64,000 bases of DNA, taken from the NCBI GenBank assembly GCA_932294295.1, contig OW028573.1, forward strand, positions 61,667,829-61,731,828, in the 5' to 3' direction. The stretch comes from Alitta virens. Lineage: Eukaryota > Annelida > Polychaeta > Phyllodocida > Nereididae. Shown here in pieces: positions 1 through 12,935 of the stretch. The translations under genes were made by a program, and so were the position numbers. Under the pieces are notes generated by a model. That model did no database searches. It was not told where the DNA came from and saw only the letters and a program-made list of their open reading frames with translations. The first letter of the stretch is position 1; the number at the start of each line of letters is the position of its first letter.

Positions 1-921
1 AGATCCAGCTTAGAGTTACGGGATGCAAGCCTTGAAACCAGATTCTGTGGGAAAGAGTCAAAACCAAGAAAAAGAAATTTGGAGGTCGCATAAGCTTGGT
101 TAGCAAATTAACTTTTTTCAAAACATACACGAGCCACAGGTGCACAACATTCAATAGATTTTCATGTAAGGACATGGTTTAGTTATTTTGATAAATATTT
201 ACAGCTTATTTTATGTAATGCTGGTCCATCACCTACTGTGTGAATAATTTTGATTGTCTGAAAATAGACGTATTATAACGAGTTGATGTGTGCAGTCTAC
301 ACCTTGTTAAACGGACTTAAGGTAAAAAATTTTCTTAGATTTAAATGACCTTCCCAGAAAGTGACCAGCATCTTAGCAGTAAGTACCCTGTACCTTCAAT
401 CGGCATATTAATTTAAACGAATTTCCTTGACTCAAAATCCGTCCCTGCCTTGTCCAGAAAACAACATTGGTGTCTATAAAGCCCAAGAAATACAGACTGC
501 ACTATGTCTTCTTAAGCACTTGTGAAACGCCAAAATTACAGCCGAAGTAAAAATAACAGCAGAGACACTGAGCTTGTATGTCTTATAAATTGAGGCATCT
601 CTTGCCGTGAATTGCTCAATTAGTGCCTAAATACAACTTCAGTAATGGGTATTGTCAGTTAAATCAATAAAAAGCACTCCACTTCCATAATTAAAGACAA
701 AAAAGCTTGTTAAGTCACTCCCTCCTAGGTTAGAGAACTTGCTGTTTTTAGTCTCACTAAGTGGTCCATAATTGGCTGTTTAGGAAATTCTCTGATTTTC
801 TTTTTTGTGGGAAACCAATTGTTTTAAGCTTGCTGGTACATGAGAGTCTGCTGGTTTGGTCCACTGTTTACTCTTTCTCACTCCCACATAATGTGCTAGA
901 TGTTGGCTGATGTATGGTTCT
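1..921. other. Gene-free spacer
   Basis: AT-rich non-coding sequence up to the first SINE target duplication. I see no exon-like frame, RNA gene or recognisable repeat. Short open frames here have no family-like motifs and no splice context. Confidence 0.6.
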
Positions 922-938
922 TCCTCTTGATGAATAGG

Positions 939-1126
939 GCGGGGGCCTAACTCAGAGGTAGCGCTCTGGCCTTCCAACTGCTGGGTCCTGGGTTCGATTC
1001 CCGGTCAAGCCTAAGTTGGATGGCTGTTTCATCCTTCATCTCATTGCCATGGTTTCTGCCTGTCCTAATTAGCCCAACTGGTGCATAAATACAGGACGTA
1101 AAGCCCTAATCAACCACCCACCCAAC
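939..1126 (+). mobile_element. tRNA-Gly-derived SINE, copy 1, with perfect target duplication
   Basis: The head resembles tRNA-Gly(UCC). It has an A-box-like segment (CTAACTCAGAGGTAG), a CTTCCAA anticodon-loop-like stretch and a consensus B box (GGTTCGATTCC) with a good T-arm, so it could carry an internal RNA polymerase III promoter. The acceptor stem does not pair well, so it is not a tRNA gene. A non-tRNA body of about 110 bp follows and contains CTGCCTGTCCTAATTAGCCC. The unit is flanked by a perfect 17-bp direct repeat (TCCTCTTGATGAATAGG at 922-938 and 1127-1143), the mark of LINE-driven insertion. A second, more diverged copy lies at 18881-19061. Confidence 0.85.
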
Positions 1127-1143
1127 TCCTCTTGATGAATAGG

Positions 1144-2818
1144 TCGTTTATAAAACTTGAGTAAATTTGCGTCTGAAATTTTAGCCAACAGCATGTATAT
1201 TCTTTGATGTTATGACCTCAGTAAGTCTGAATTTGGAAACCCAATAAAACTTGTAAAACTTGAGTATATCTGTGCGCATCAACACATTTAACACAACCGT
1301 AGTCTCAGTGGTGAGCAGACTCAGTTATGAGGTTACATTTAATCTGACTATGGGGCCCAACATTCGTTGATCTTAATTGTGGGGTGGTAGAATGTATGAA
1401 GAAAATTTTGAGCTGGAACTATTTTCCTCACTGAAGTGACTCTTTGAGTCCCTTGTTTGGAAGTCAGTAGACATAAGAATGTCCTTAGCGTTTGATGGGC
1501 ACATTGGCTGAATACGTGGCTTTGGGTGGGCCAGAGACAATGGCCAGCAGCTTTGTCATGACATGTGATGGACATAAAGCCCTCTCTCCACTGGGGGTCC
1601 CTTCTGCATACGAAAGACAAAAAGAGCTGGACATCAAGAATTGGTCACTCAGGGGCACCGGGGTCACTCTCAGTGCCTTGAGGGAGAACTGGTCTTTCCT
1701 TTGTGTTAGATCTCCTAACTATATTGTCCGAGGTTATGATCTCAGTAACAGCATTGTCAAGAGCGTTCTTCCTCTCATAACACACTTTAGATAGATTTCT
1801 ACAGAAGCTCACACAACAGAGGGTGAACTTCAACCCTCACATATGCATCACCTGCTGAATTACCCCTTTATTGACTGGCTGTGTACTAAGTGCTGAAACC
1901 GGGCCAAAATACACCATCTTAAAGTAGGTTTGGGTGCTCTCAGAGACAAACGTTGCAGTGATACATTCAGCTCTAATGCTACAACATGCCAAGCCCACAT
2001 TAAGTACAGAACGAACACATGTGTTTTAAGGCAATTTCTCCTAAACTACTCGAATCCTGAGCTTACATGTGGCTGAATCAGGGATCTTGAACTACAGGCT
2101 ATATGGGGCAGCTAATGTATTTGAAAGTTGTCTCTCTTATAGACACGACAGCTATGTTTTTGAAATAAAAATTTAGCATTTGAAATACCGGTATGTATCA
2201 TTTACCAGGGAACATTAAAATTGAGGTAACACATTCAAGGATTGTTACAAAAGAAAACATATATAACTATTATATTTATTTAATGAATAAATAAGAGTTA
2301 CACTTGCAAATCAATGTTACATGTAAATGTAAAAGCTTGATAAATTATGGGATTGTTTCATACACATAGGTTGATTTGAGTAGAACAACTGTGATATTCG
2401 TGACGGTGTCCAAATACGAAAATAGTGAGGATGAGGCATAGAGGCCAGACAGAGGGACAGAGCCTCACAACTGAGGTCAACTGTGTTTCACACGACCGGC
2501 ATTTCGTGTCAACCACCTCCCTGACTTTTGGCCCTCATTGCTGCAGATAACAATTTGATGTCCTCCCTTGTGTGTTTATGCAAACATAGCATACACAGTG
2601 CAGCCCCCTGAGGTAGCCCTGGAGTAGCCTTATCAAGCAAGGGACAGAAATCAGTCTGGAATATGCAGCATGTGGAGAGCCTTAATTTGCAGCCAGCTTG
2701 ATTGTAAGGTGCATCTAGAGAACCTCGTTTGACAACAGCATGTTAATAACCAGACCTACTCTCGACTGCTTTGGGCAAATGCGAGTTCAAAAGAAAATTA
2801 TTTTTAAGATGATAATAG
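1144..2818. other. Gene-free spacer
   Basis: Non-coding. Frames of up to about 100 codons around 1350-1830 overlap on opposite strands and resemble no protein. Nothing else is recognisable. Confidence 0.5.
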
Positions 2819-2905
2819 TGGGTGCCGTGGCCTAGTCGTTATGGCATTGGACTCATGTGCGCAAGGTCGTGGGTTCCATCCACGGATGAGCTCGATATAC
2901 ATCAG
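2819..2905 (+). mobile_element. tRNA-like SINE head, second type
   Basis: It contains GTGGCCTAGTCGTTATGGC, a good A box, and about 40 bp later GGTCGTGGGTTCCATCC, a B box with one or two mismatches. This spacing and order are those of a pol III promoter in a tRNA-derived SINE. It is not the tRNA-Gly type seen at 939. The body beyond about 2905 cannot be delimited because no second copy is visible here. Confidence 0.5.
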
Positions 2906-3117
2906 AATGGCAGACAGAAAACCCACACTTACATTTACGTACGTTTATAACACCTTCATCAGTTCTCCTTTACAAGAAATGCCAGCCCAGATTTTTATGC
3001 CATACCATGAAGTTCACATTGCACAATGTGTGTACACCTATTTTCTCTGAGGAGAATAAACTGTGGAACTGATCTTGGTATGAAATTGCATGTCAGTTTT
3101 GTTGAAACAATTTAGGT

Positions 3118-4585
3118 TGGAGTGAAAAAAACGCCAAATTAAAAAAACAGCAGGGTGAATTAGTTGTCAAATTGATTTACTTTGGGAATTTTGAGTGGTT
3201 GCTGTCATTTCTGTCAGTGCTGCACTAGGCATTTTGATTTGTATTTTCAGTGCAATCCACGGGCCTGAGATAGATTCCTCATTTAATAGGTTACACCCAT
3301 GTTTTCAAGGATGCTAAACACAATAAAAGTAGTTTTAGTGTAAGTTAGATGTAGAGCTACATAATTGTTATTTCTGGCATCAGTTTGCCACATTTTTCTG
3401 TGATAATCCGGAGGTTCACCGTTACATTTCAATCATACATTCTTGAGAATATCTTGCGGTAAGTTCATTTGACACACACTGCCTGCAGACTCTCTGCTGA
3501 CCTTGTGTAAAACATCATAAGGACTCAAAGCAGACTTTAAACTGTAGTAAAACAACTAATATAAGGTTTCAGAAAAATTGTATACATCCTAATGCTAAAT
3601 TCCTAGTTGAGAAATTTTGTTTTGACTTGAATATCACCGAATTATGTTTTTTTTTTCACTTAGTTTTAGTTTAGCCGTTTTGGAAATTCTAAGGTTATAA
3701 GTGTCTGATTATCAATGGTTGATATCAGCAATAAATATGAAGGTTTTACGTGTAGGTTTTCTCTTTTTTTTCTTTTTTTAATCCTTACGGAACTGAAATA
3801 ATTTTTGAAGAAGTGTTTGATATTTTCTGCTATGAAGATTTTTAGAGAATTGCTCAAGAGAAGATGTATGTAAATGACTGACCACGATAAGTATTTTTTT
3901 TGTGGGGAGGGGGCTAAAATAATTGAATTTGGGAGATGTATAGAATATTGAAGAGATATTGAAAACTTGTAAAATGCAAAAGGTGCCAAACAAAGATTGT
4001 TACAAAACTTTGATATGAGTGCTGAAAGATTTTGGAGTTGTCATAGCCTATGACAACACTTTGGTAGTTTATAGGTTGGTTTCTGTTGTTATGGGAATCA
4101 TCATATAATTTAGTATTTGTCATCTACCATGTACATGGTACAGTTGCAAATAATAATCAAGTAAAACGTATGAATAAATCATTCACAAATGGTATCAGAA
4201 AACGTATATTGTATATGTAACATGTAGAAGTTTGTAAATTAAATTGGACCTCTCAAAATGACCAAATTCCTACTAACTAGCTTGAACTTTTTCAATTTTA
4301 AATGTGATTCTCCATGTTCAGCATCTTTAAAACTTTAGGTCTAGTCTTTTAGATTAGGATTCTATACCATCAAGAAACATTTTATGGCCAAAAATGGTAT
4401 TTTTTCAAGTCCGCCGAATGGCGTGGATTGCACCGAATATACAAATCAAAATGCCAGGGTAGCACTGACAGAAATGACAGCAATCACTCAAAATTACCAC
4501 CAAATCCAAAGTATATCCATTTGACAACTAATTAGCCCTGCTGTTTTTTTAATTTGGCATTTTTTTAATTTTTCACTCACTTGGA
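3118..4585. mobile_element. 1.5-kb element with about 145-165-bp inverted-repeat ends
   Basis: The arm at 3118-3261 is matched in reverse complement by 4421-4585. Shared landmarks are AACAGCAGGG, TTAGTTGTCAAAT, CTGTCATTTCTGTCAGTGCT, GCATTTTGATTTGTAT and GTGCAATCCACG. The arms carry substitutions and small indels. The 1.16-kb interior is AT-rich and has no convincing protein. The best reading is a non-autonomous foldback-type or long-TIR DNA transposon. Two copies of one MITE inserted in opposite orientation is the alternative. No target duplication was found. Confidence 0.65.
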
Positions 4586-4589
4586 CATC

Positions 4590-4740
4590 CTTACCAGGAA
4601 GACTTCCTCACCATTGAGACATGTGTCTCAATGCTACCGGGTCTGAAGCTTAGACAGCTTTTATGACCCACTGCCATAGGCAGACATAACGATAGGATGA
4701 TAAAGCTTGGAGTCCACACCATCTTACCTCAACATTTTTT
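4590..4740 (-). mobile_element. Dispersed SINE-like repeat R, copy 1
   Basis: It shares a core of about 110 bp with copies at 21180-21385 (same orientation) and 36000-36110 (opposite). Core landmarks are GTGTGGACTC, ATGTCTGCCT, TGGCAG and CTAAGCTTCAGACC. The 21.2-kb copy has a tRNA-like head, so this is probably the 3' portion of a SINE. An inverted stretch CATTGAGACA / TGTCTCAATG lies within it at about 4612-4634. Confidence 0.55.
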
Positions 4741-7700
4741 TACCCAATGCCATTGGAACTGTCTTTTTTTAGGCAATCTCCTTCTAAGTAAATCTCATGA
4801 GAGGCATTCGGGGAAACCTTCCAAGAATTTGAAGCAGATGTTTTCAAATGACTTACAGAATGATGACATATACACCAGTTGCCAATACTGCATATTGAAA
4901 AATGCAGGCCCGATTTCACACCAACGAGTTTGTTTTACTCAGGTTATGGAAATAATGAAAGCTGATACGTTTGCTTCAATTATTGAAAACTGGCATTTTT
5001 AATCGGATTCATTCCATATAATACAACATATACATAGCAAGTTTATCACTGTACCCATGGCAGGATGGACCAACTCTACATTTAGGCAAATAACTGTCTA
5101 GATAAGGCCAAGAGGAAAATGATGTAAATTATCTCTGTTTCCTCACTGATAGCCAGTCATATTGCCAGATTTTGACAATGTCAAAGGCTTCCTAGCTCAA
5201 CCTTCAGCTTGTCTTGTCTTAAAATATTGATGGATCAACGAACGATATCCCCTCAATTAACCCAGGAATGCAGAGAAGTCCAAAGAAGATTCAATCACAG
5301 ACAAAACTAATGGAAAAGTTTCTTTCTTGATCAAGCTGCAAAATTCTGGGTGATCAAGCACTGATCCATCTCCCTGACAATTAATAGGTGTAATTTGTTC
5401 AAGCTGCGTAATCTTTTATTGATAAAATGTTCCAAAGATTTCTTTCTTTCTCCAAGTTCCTAAAACAAGCGTTTTGAATCCCAGGGGAACGACTCAACAA
5501 AACAATTGAATCGAAAACATTGAGCGTTTTGGTTTGCCATTACCAGGGTCTACGTGTACACTCTTAAAATTCTAGCGATTCAGTCTAAACGCTGCGAAAT
5601 TTCGGAGAAGGGTTAATCTCCATTATGACGTATTTTATTTAGTTGGATCGTTATTATACTGGCCAATTTTCCATTTGAATAAAAGTATTATATATACCTT
5701 GTATCTATGATATTAGACTAGTGAAGTCCAAATAGGGAAGCCACATTGGAAGTCCAAGCAAACATGTGATAAACAATCGTCTTATACATCATTATTTACC
5801 AATCAAATTAGTGAATCGATTAATTAATAGATTTGATGAAATCTATGTAATCCAACATTACTAATGGACTCTAGTTGGATTTAAAGCACAGTGTAGTCGG
5901 TTAAGTACCCCCTGACTTCACTGCCTAATTCTGGATTTGATCCAAAGCAGTGGAAAATATCTTGCTTATTCATATGAACATTGTTCTTTATCGTTGTAAA
6001 AATGTGCGTTCTACACGAATCTTAGTTATATGATGATATGGGTGGGCATGTAATAGTAAAAACACCACAGGCCCAGACAACATGCTTCAATATATATAGG
6101 TCCAGTGCTCCCATGGGCACCTCTGTAGTAACCTGTTCAAGGGAGGCACTGCCCGGAAAATTACTTTTTCTCCACAAGGCTGCCATCCACAACGACATTG
6201 TCAACAGATTCCCAGCTGCAAGGTGGTTTAGCTCCTGCTTTCCCAAGTGTTGGACATCTACAAGCCTCCACAGCGTATAGTCTTTTGGTAATACTGACTC
6301 AGAAGCTCATTAAAGTTTTTTTTAATTACTTCATTCATTGACAGCATGTGATGTCCTTTGTATGTCTGAAATATAGCCAGTTCTTAATCTGAGTGTGTGA
6401 TCAGTACTATATTTGGTAAGGGTGATATTATATTTAATGTCATGCTACCCTGAAGTGTCCTTTGAGGACCCTTGCCACGAGGAGGCCAAGGATTTTCAAT
6501 AGATGGTGTTTCTTACTGGATTTTACCAAAATCTTTCGTGGTATTCAATGTGCACGCGGTTTAACAGCATTACTAACCTTGAAAATCTTGTGAAATGGTG
6601 ATAGCAGGAACTGATGCGTGTATATTGTCCGAACTGAATATACATCAACCTGTTGCAAAATATAACGAAAATGACCGGACTGCTGCTAGGCTACCTCAAA
6701 GACCACTATCTAAAAATGTGATATTTGGTTCAGCCATTTTCTTTTTTATAAAGTGCATGCGTCATGTAAGATCTTTCCTACAGCTTGATATGATATATGA
6801 TAGAAATGTCAAAATTGTTGCAGACGCTGCTGGAACTTTGGGGGGTTAAAACCATAAGATTTTCTTAAAAGATCTAACATTGAGCCAAAAACACCTGCAA
6901 CTGGCAATTGCAACATCAGTCTCAAGCCAGCAGTCCAGTCCCCTGAATGTGTGATGCAATTAGTCCACAAGATAGTGACCGAATCAGGCCGGAGTGAGAG
7001 CAAACCTCGCTTTTCGCTCTCTGTTGATGTTAATTTGATTAACCTGTCAGCACAAATCTTGCAAGTGTTCCTGAGTGGCCAGAAGCTGTTGAGACCAGTC
7101 CTCTTAAAGACAGAGTTATCTTGAGGCAGTGAGTTGGCTCAGCTGATGGTGTGTTCTCTGCAAACTAACAGGGCTATTAGTCAATGTGTCTGGTGCCCTG
7201 AGGACACCCTTGGTCCCTTAGAGGTCATTTCCACCAAAGGTTGGTGCTTGGTTGACCATGGGCAGTCAATTGTCCTGTTACACATTGACCTTTTCATCTT
7301 TTCAACCTACGTGTATTTTGTTTCAATGAACACCATGAATATACACCCTTGGGAATGTATATGTGCAGCTGTGGAAAGAATAATGAGAGGTACTGATATT
7401 ACTGATGTTCTTGCCATGGAAACCAACTACAATGTACTTGTGAAGCGCTTATGTGAATGGATGACAATGTAATTGGCCAACAAAATGACAACAACATTTT
7501 TATGATCAAAATCGGTACCCAGACTATAGAAAACTGTTTGAGTGCTTGTGACTTTAAGTGCATCTCCATACGACCATCTTACGTGATTGGGGCCAATTTT
7601 CTCTTTTGTGTGGAACCCTTTTAGCCCTGCGAGGTCTTTGACATTACTTAGTGAAGGGCATGTGTGACTTTAATTTCATTACCTTGGACTGTGCCATTTG

Positions 7701-9712
7701 AATGCGCTACTGCTGCAGATATCTCACTTTTATGGCCAATAAAAGGACCATAGAGAGCAGACGGGCTTCTGGGGCATCAGCTTTATCGTTCGTTCCCTAA
7801 GACACAAACGACGTGGAATTAACACCTTATTATGGCTTGTCTCCATCTCCACATTTCCAGCTCCATTCTTCTTCATATAATGCACCCAGACTCATCTTAT
7901 AATGACTTAAACTCTTTGAAATAACTTCAAGTTAAGCAATTTCTATCAAGAACTAAATCTAGCTGAGACACCACAGCCTGATTGCAATATTAAGTTGTCA
8001 CTTGCATTTGTAATTAACAAAGAAATTGATGTCCTGCTGTGGTTGTTTTCTTAGCTGTCTAACATTTCTAAATTACAGTTCTGCGTTTGGCAACATCACT
8101 TTTATGAATCTCACACATAAACAGCATAAGAACTTACTTTAAAAAAAATGATTGCCTGAAGATGTAAGCAGAAAATAGCATCTTTCTCAGTGCAGCTAGA
8201 ACACAATCGTCCTCATCTCGAAAAAATTGCCCAAAAACGGTAATTAATTGAACTGTATATTTTTTCACTGCATTCACTCGCCTGTGTTAGCTCTGTTCTT
8301 GCACTAAGTGACCACCTTTCGAACATCTTGTCTTTATAAAGTACCAGTCTTAACCTCCATTTCCTCCTTCTTTTATATATGAAGAGCAATGTGAGTGCCG
8401 TCCTTGATGTCTCAGATCGTTCTGATAGGGACTGAATAGAGGATTGTTCTGATAGAGGCTGATTGCTCTGACAGAGGGGACTTGTTTCAGCCACTTAGCA
8501 GAAAATTCAGCCTTGATGTCAAATAATGACAGATGAAAACCAGTGTAAGTAAACGATATAAACCATAAATTTCTTACCGTAATTGTTTCAGGATCTACAC
8601 CCCTCCCCCATCCTGCTGGATAAATTTGCGGTTCAAACATGGCTGAATGGTTTTCATAATTAATGGTTTAGAACTACAGAATTGCTTGACATGCATCAGA
8701 TTGTGTTCCCTTATTTTATCTTCTAAAACTTAGGTACATTGGCTCCTGTGCTTCATTACACAAATTACAGCAACAGGCAAACCCAGCAAATAGGGACCAC
8801 TTCATTGCTGCAGACTTCACTCAACATTGCGTGACTTGAAGTGGATTTACACAAGGCAGAGGTTCTCAGGTTAAGCCCTGGAGCCTTTGAGTAGAACTAC
8901 ATCCAGGTGTAATTGGGAGAACGTTGATAAAATTGAACTAGAGGGAAATGGTGCAGTAAAGATACAGCATGGAGACAAGTACTCTTGTCTCCATGGATAC
9001 AGCAACAACCATAGACTGCACATGGCGTGTTCTTAGTGCACTTTACTCCCATGAAAATCCCCCAAGTTTGGCATTTTAACGAAGTCTGTTTGAAACTTCA
9101 GCATGAAGCAACTAATGTCAGTCCAACCCTTTCCCTCCCATTTATGTTCTCCATTTTCCGTTGTGTAATGTGTACACTGTATACTTTAGTTCGGATTTGC
9201 TTCTGTTCTTGAATCCACTCTAATAAAACAAACTTGCAAATATTCTGATGTCCATTTCGACTGCTTTTACACATTATTCAATTATAATTTGTATTGTACA
9301 CCATCAGCAAGATCTGTGGGATGTCTTGAACCCTGCTATACTTCCACCCTTTTCAGCAGTCCAAAGAGCAAACCCAACTCTATGGCTCCTGTAGCTTCCA
9401 TTGGAAAGTCTTCCTGCTGCAAGTATCTCACGTTTATGGCAAATAAAGCGACAAAAGAAGAGCCCAGGCTTTCCAGGCATCTCATTATTGTATTTATTGG
9501 ACTGCAGATGTCTGCCTGCTTGACTCCAAAGAATTCGCTCAGATCTTTGTGGGTCATGTACCCTCCAATGGCTCTTTCAATTCAGTGGATGATAGCATAT
9601 TTTTCCACAATGAATTAAGTATATGAACCTAATCGAAAAGGTAATTGACAAAGTACCTTCATTGTGAGCACGTTTTATCAGAAGAGAATATTAAGAACGT
9701 GCATTTTTACTA
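4741..9712. other. Gene-free region
   Basis: Five kilobases without a defendable gene. Frames of 70-112 codons (for example 7134-7472) show no motifs, splice context or family resemblance. Around 7715-7760 and 9410-9455 there are two loosely similar stretches sharing CTGCTGCA, ATCTCAC and TTTATGGC..AATAAA; see findings. Confidence 0.5.
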
Positions 9713-9831
9713 TCCTAGATAGCATTGTAAATCGAATCAATGTTGGTGCGATGTCAGAGATGTTGAAACGATGTTGTACCAATGGTGGCCAATATAGAAA
9801 CGACACTGGCCCGATTTGGAATGCTCTGGGA
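9713..9831. repeat. MITE family M, copy 1
   Basis: About 118 bp beginning CTAGATAGCATT and ending GATTTGGAATGCTCTGGG. The ends are partly decayed inverted repeats. The interior carries GATGTCAGAGATGTTGAAAC and GGCCAATATAGAAACGA, shared with copies at 9972-10089 and 21018-21122. It is non-coding. Confidence 0.7.
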
Positions 9832-9971
9832 TTTCATGGTTGTGGCCGGGGATATTACGGACACATATATAGTTTTGATAAAAGTTCATATGCAAATCTA
9901 GTTTCAATAGTGATCATTTAAAAAGTAAGCTATTGATAATGCAGAAGTGGAAATTAATGTGGACTGTGCTC

Positions 9972-10089
9972 CCCAGATAGCATTCCAAATTGTATTGACG
10001 TTGGCGTGATGTCGGCGACGTCAAAACAATGTTGAACCAACAGCGGCCAATATATAAACGATGCTGGCCTGATTTGGAATGCTATCTGG
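9972..10089. repeat. MITE family M, copy 2, perfect 18-bp TIRs
   Basis: The ends CCAGATAGCATTCCAAAT (9973-9990) and its exact reverse complement (10072-10089) form a perfect 18-bp terminal inverted repeat. It is non-coding and about 117 bp long. It lies only about 140 bp from copy 1, in the same orientation. No clear target duplication was seen, so the superfamily is unassigned. Confidence 0.8.
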
Positions 10090-12650
10090 TTCCTAGCAAT
10101 ATTGTAATTTGGTATTTTAAGGCCTATTTGCTGCACGTATTAGGCTGTGGATAGCTGTTTGCCTCTATAATTGAATCAAAGGTTGAAAGTGTTTTTGAAG
10201 GCTGTGGACCGCACCATTGCACAAGTTCTGAAATCTCACAGATCATATCAGTTACAGCCGATTGGCGATTTTATCACTTGAGTTCATGGTTGAGTGGACA
10301 GCCATATGGTGATCAGAAACGAACTTTCGATTTGCCCCTCCTGGCAATCCCAAAGTTAAGTATTGCATGTTATCAGGCTCAGTTCCACCTACTGACGGTC
10401 CACTCTGTTTCCCCTAAACATCCTTCTTGCCTTTGACCACGCCCACTCTTAAACCCCTTCCCCACTTCAGCGAGACTCTGGCTTAGCCTCAACACAATTA
10501 ATCGCTGCTCCCTTTTTTAGGCTGAGCTCTCTAGAGGCAAGAGCCATTGGAATTGCATTCTCCCTTTTTAAAGAGATCTCCCTGGCCAAGCAGTTATGAA
10601 ATACTGGTCCCTTCAAGTCAGCAGAAAACAGCTTATATTGCTGTCAATACAGCTGTCAATACACTTCTGAAGGAAGCTGAATGATCCATACTGGTAGGGC
10701 AAATTGGACAAATACAGTTTGTTTGCCAGAAGGTCAATAAATGTATGTCTCTCGCAGATCGTGTAATTAAGCGTTGAAGGGTCTCTCAACTGTATGCAAA
10801 TATTTAGAGAACATCATGTGTGCTTTTCACCTTGCTCAACATCATCTCTGCTTCAGGGAAGATGATACGGAAAACAATGAAGCCAATTAGCTACGTTATC
10901 TTTCACAGATTACTCGGCTGCAGCAAAACTGCAGTGTGTTGAGACATCGATACTGATTGAATGGGCTTCCTTAAGCAGGGCCAGTGGGTTGTAGACTGAG
11001 TGCACACCCCGCATCACTAATAGATCCTTCAAACCCATTGATCTGCCCACAATATCCCCGCACCCTCCTGGGGTCAAGTGAGCAGTTTCTGTCTGTTTCT
11101 ATTGTCACATCTTTCTCCCACAAACACAAGAGTTCGTCTCGTGTCTTTGTAGTCTGTGTCAAAGGCTCGAGTTCCACAATATTATCTGCCTGGCTTGCCA
11201 AGCACTGGGACAGGATTGAGTTTTGTGTCAAACATTGTCACTCAAACCAAAAGAAAAAGAAAAAAGACACAAAAGCCCGTTTTATGATTAATTTCAGTGG
11301 AAAAAAAGGCAAAAAGTGTGTTGGTTATTTGATGCAACTTCTTAAACGCCCTCAATGGCAATCACATCTTTGTCTTCATTGCAGCACATCATAAGCGCTA
11401 GAAAGATATTTATGAAGTGTACACAAGAAATCCTTACTAACAGCACATCATTATGAAATCCGCCTGAAAATCAGCGTGATTCCTCCAAAACGTAAATTAA
11501 TCTTATTATTCATTTCACAATGAATACTATTTCCCCATTATTTGTCGACTTAAGCGTTCTGGTGGGTGTTTTTTTTTCCTGAACATCAATTTCTTTTGTT
11601 GTAATCGACTTCCTAAAACAGTGCAATTTAACTCTATGAATACTAGTGGTAGATATGTATATTAAGTGTATAATAAAGGTGCTACCTATGCCAGTGAATA
11701 AAAGAATTACACAGAACTTTGAAATTCGATGTTTTGCCTTATTCAGTGCATCCATTTGAGATGACACAAATAACTGGAAGTTTCATAGGCGCATGTATAT
11801 GAACAGGATGAAGTCTTAGCAGAATGCACCAACATCTCCCAAACAATGGCAGGACAAGTGTAGCTGTCACAGAGGAATACTAATTAAGCACATCGACTTG
11901 TCATGCTATTCTCATAGATGTAAGTGGTTTTTTTTCGGCCTAAGCATGCTTTACGTATAGAGTATTGCGACCTGTGTGGTAACGAGTATACTCAATTGAG
12001 GAATACTAGATATAAAAATTATATACATAATGCTCACCGTCCCTCGCAACAATGTCTGATTATCACTTCAAATTTCTAGAAAACAAGCAGGCAGTGAAAG
12101 TCGTGTTAGTATCTCTTGAGTATTACGAATTGTCAGAATAATGGCAACAACAATTTTTCATTTAGGTCTTATGTTTTGTAGGACCCTTAAGATGAGTTGC
12201 TCCTTCTTGTTTCTCATCCAAATCTGTGGAAAAACCTCACGCTGAATTTCATTGTACTGACTGTGATACCACAGTGAGCAAGTGGATATTACTTCTGCTG
12301 CTCTGCAGCATTGTGAATGCATGCCTTGGTCCCCTCAGTTACCCTCGACTTGTGATGGCCATAAAGCTGCATTCATATGACGTGATATTTCCATTCTTGA
12401 TTCGATCTATCATCTCTTAGTTTCTCTTTCCCTGGCATGAGATGGATCTTGTGTCAGCCGGCTGCCATTTCTAACAGTTGTTTGATTGATAGATGCCATC
12501 TCCCAGTGTGGTGCCTTGATACTCTGAAGCTTTGCTTTCTCATTACTGTTCTTCTTATACTCTAAGCCAGGCTTCGTAAACTAATTGCGGTCATGGAGTT
12601 AGTCACTCTTTAAGCTCCTTTACTGGATAATACACAATACACTAAATATA
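10090..12650. other. Gene-free region
   Basis: No supportable gene. The opposed open frames near 10971-11394 overlap each other and show no domain. The segment 12230-12420 contains TGATGGCCATAAAGC, a motif seen in several other gene-free parts of the window. Confidence 0.5.
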
Positions 12651-12860
12651 TGAGGTTTCAAAGGTGATTTTTCTGTGACAAAATCACACGGACAATTCCA
12701 GAATTAAATGAGATGATAAAGGTATAGTGTTCTGCTCCGGAAACAAACAAAACATTTTTTGTAAAACATAGCGGAGCAGAACTCTGTACCTTTATCATCT
12801 CATGTAATTCTGGAATTGTCCGTGTGATTTTGTCGAAGAAAAATCACCTTTGAAACCTCA
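12651..12860. repeat. Foldback hairpin, about 89-bp arms
   Basis: Arms at 12651-12739 and 12772-12860 are near-perfect reverse complements with a loop of about 32 bp. Paired landmarks are TGAGGTTTCAAAGGTGATTT with its complement, CACGGACAATTCCAGAATTA, GAGATGATAAAGGTA and TCTGCTCCG. No coding capacity. The sequence directly to the right (12862-12935) belongs to repeat family F, so the hairpin is probably the terminal part of that element family. Confidence 0.85.
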
Positions 12861-12861
12861 C

Positions 12862-12935
12862 ATATGTCAATGTGACTATCAAAAGGGACCACTAGGCCAT
12901 ATAGAGTATTACTCTATAAGTCAATCTTATTTATA
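12862..12935 (-). repeat. Repeat family F, partial copy
   Basis: It contains GTCAATGTGACTATCAAAAG, CCACTAGGCCATATAGAGTA and CAATCTTATTTATAT. Related copies lie at 14240-14370 and 14630-14750 (plus) and 17215-17345 (minus). It adjoins the foldback at 12651-12860. Confidence 0.6.

Noticed and set aside
939..1015. Possible functional tRNA-Gly gene
   Set aside because: The T-arm and anticodon loop look right, but the acceptor stem does not pair, a second copy shares the downstream non-tRNA body, and target duplications flank the unit: it is a SINE.
7134..7472. 112-codon open frame
   Set aside because: No family resemblance, no splice or polyA context, and composition matches the surrounding non-coding DNA.
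9289..9618. 109-codon frame and opposite 73-codon frame
   Set aside because: Neither has recognisable motifs. The region's weak similarity to 7.7 kb is in non-coding words rather than protein.
10984..11394. 136-codon open frame and an opposing 86-codon frame
   Set aside because: They overlap on opposite strands, contain a lysine run from an A-rich tract and show no domain.
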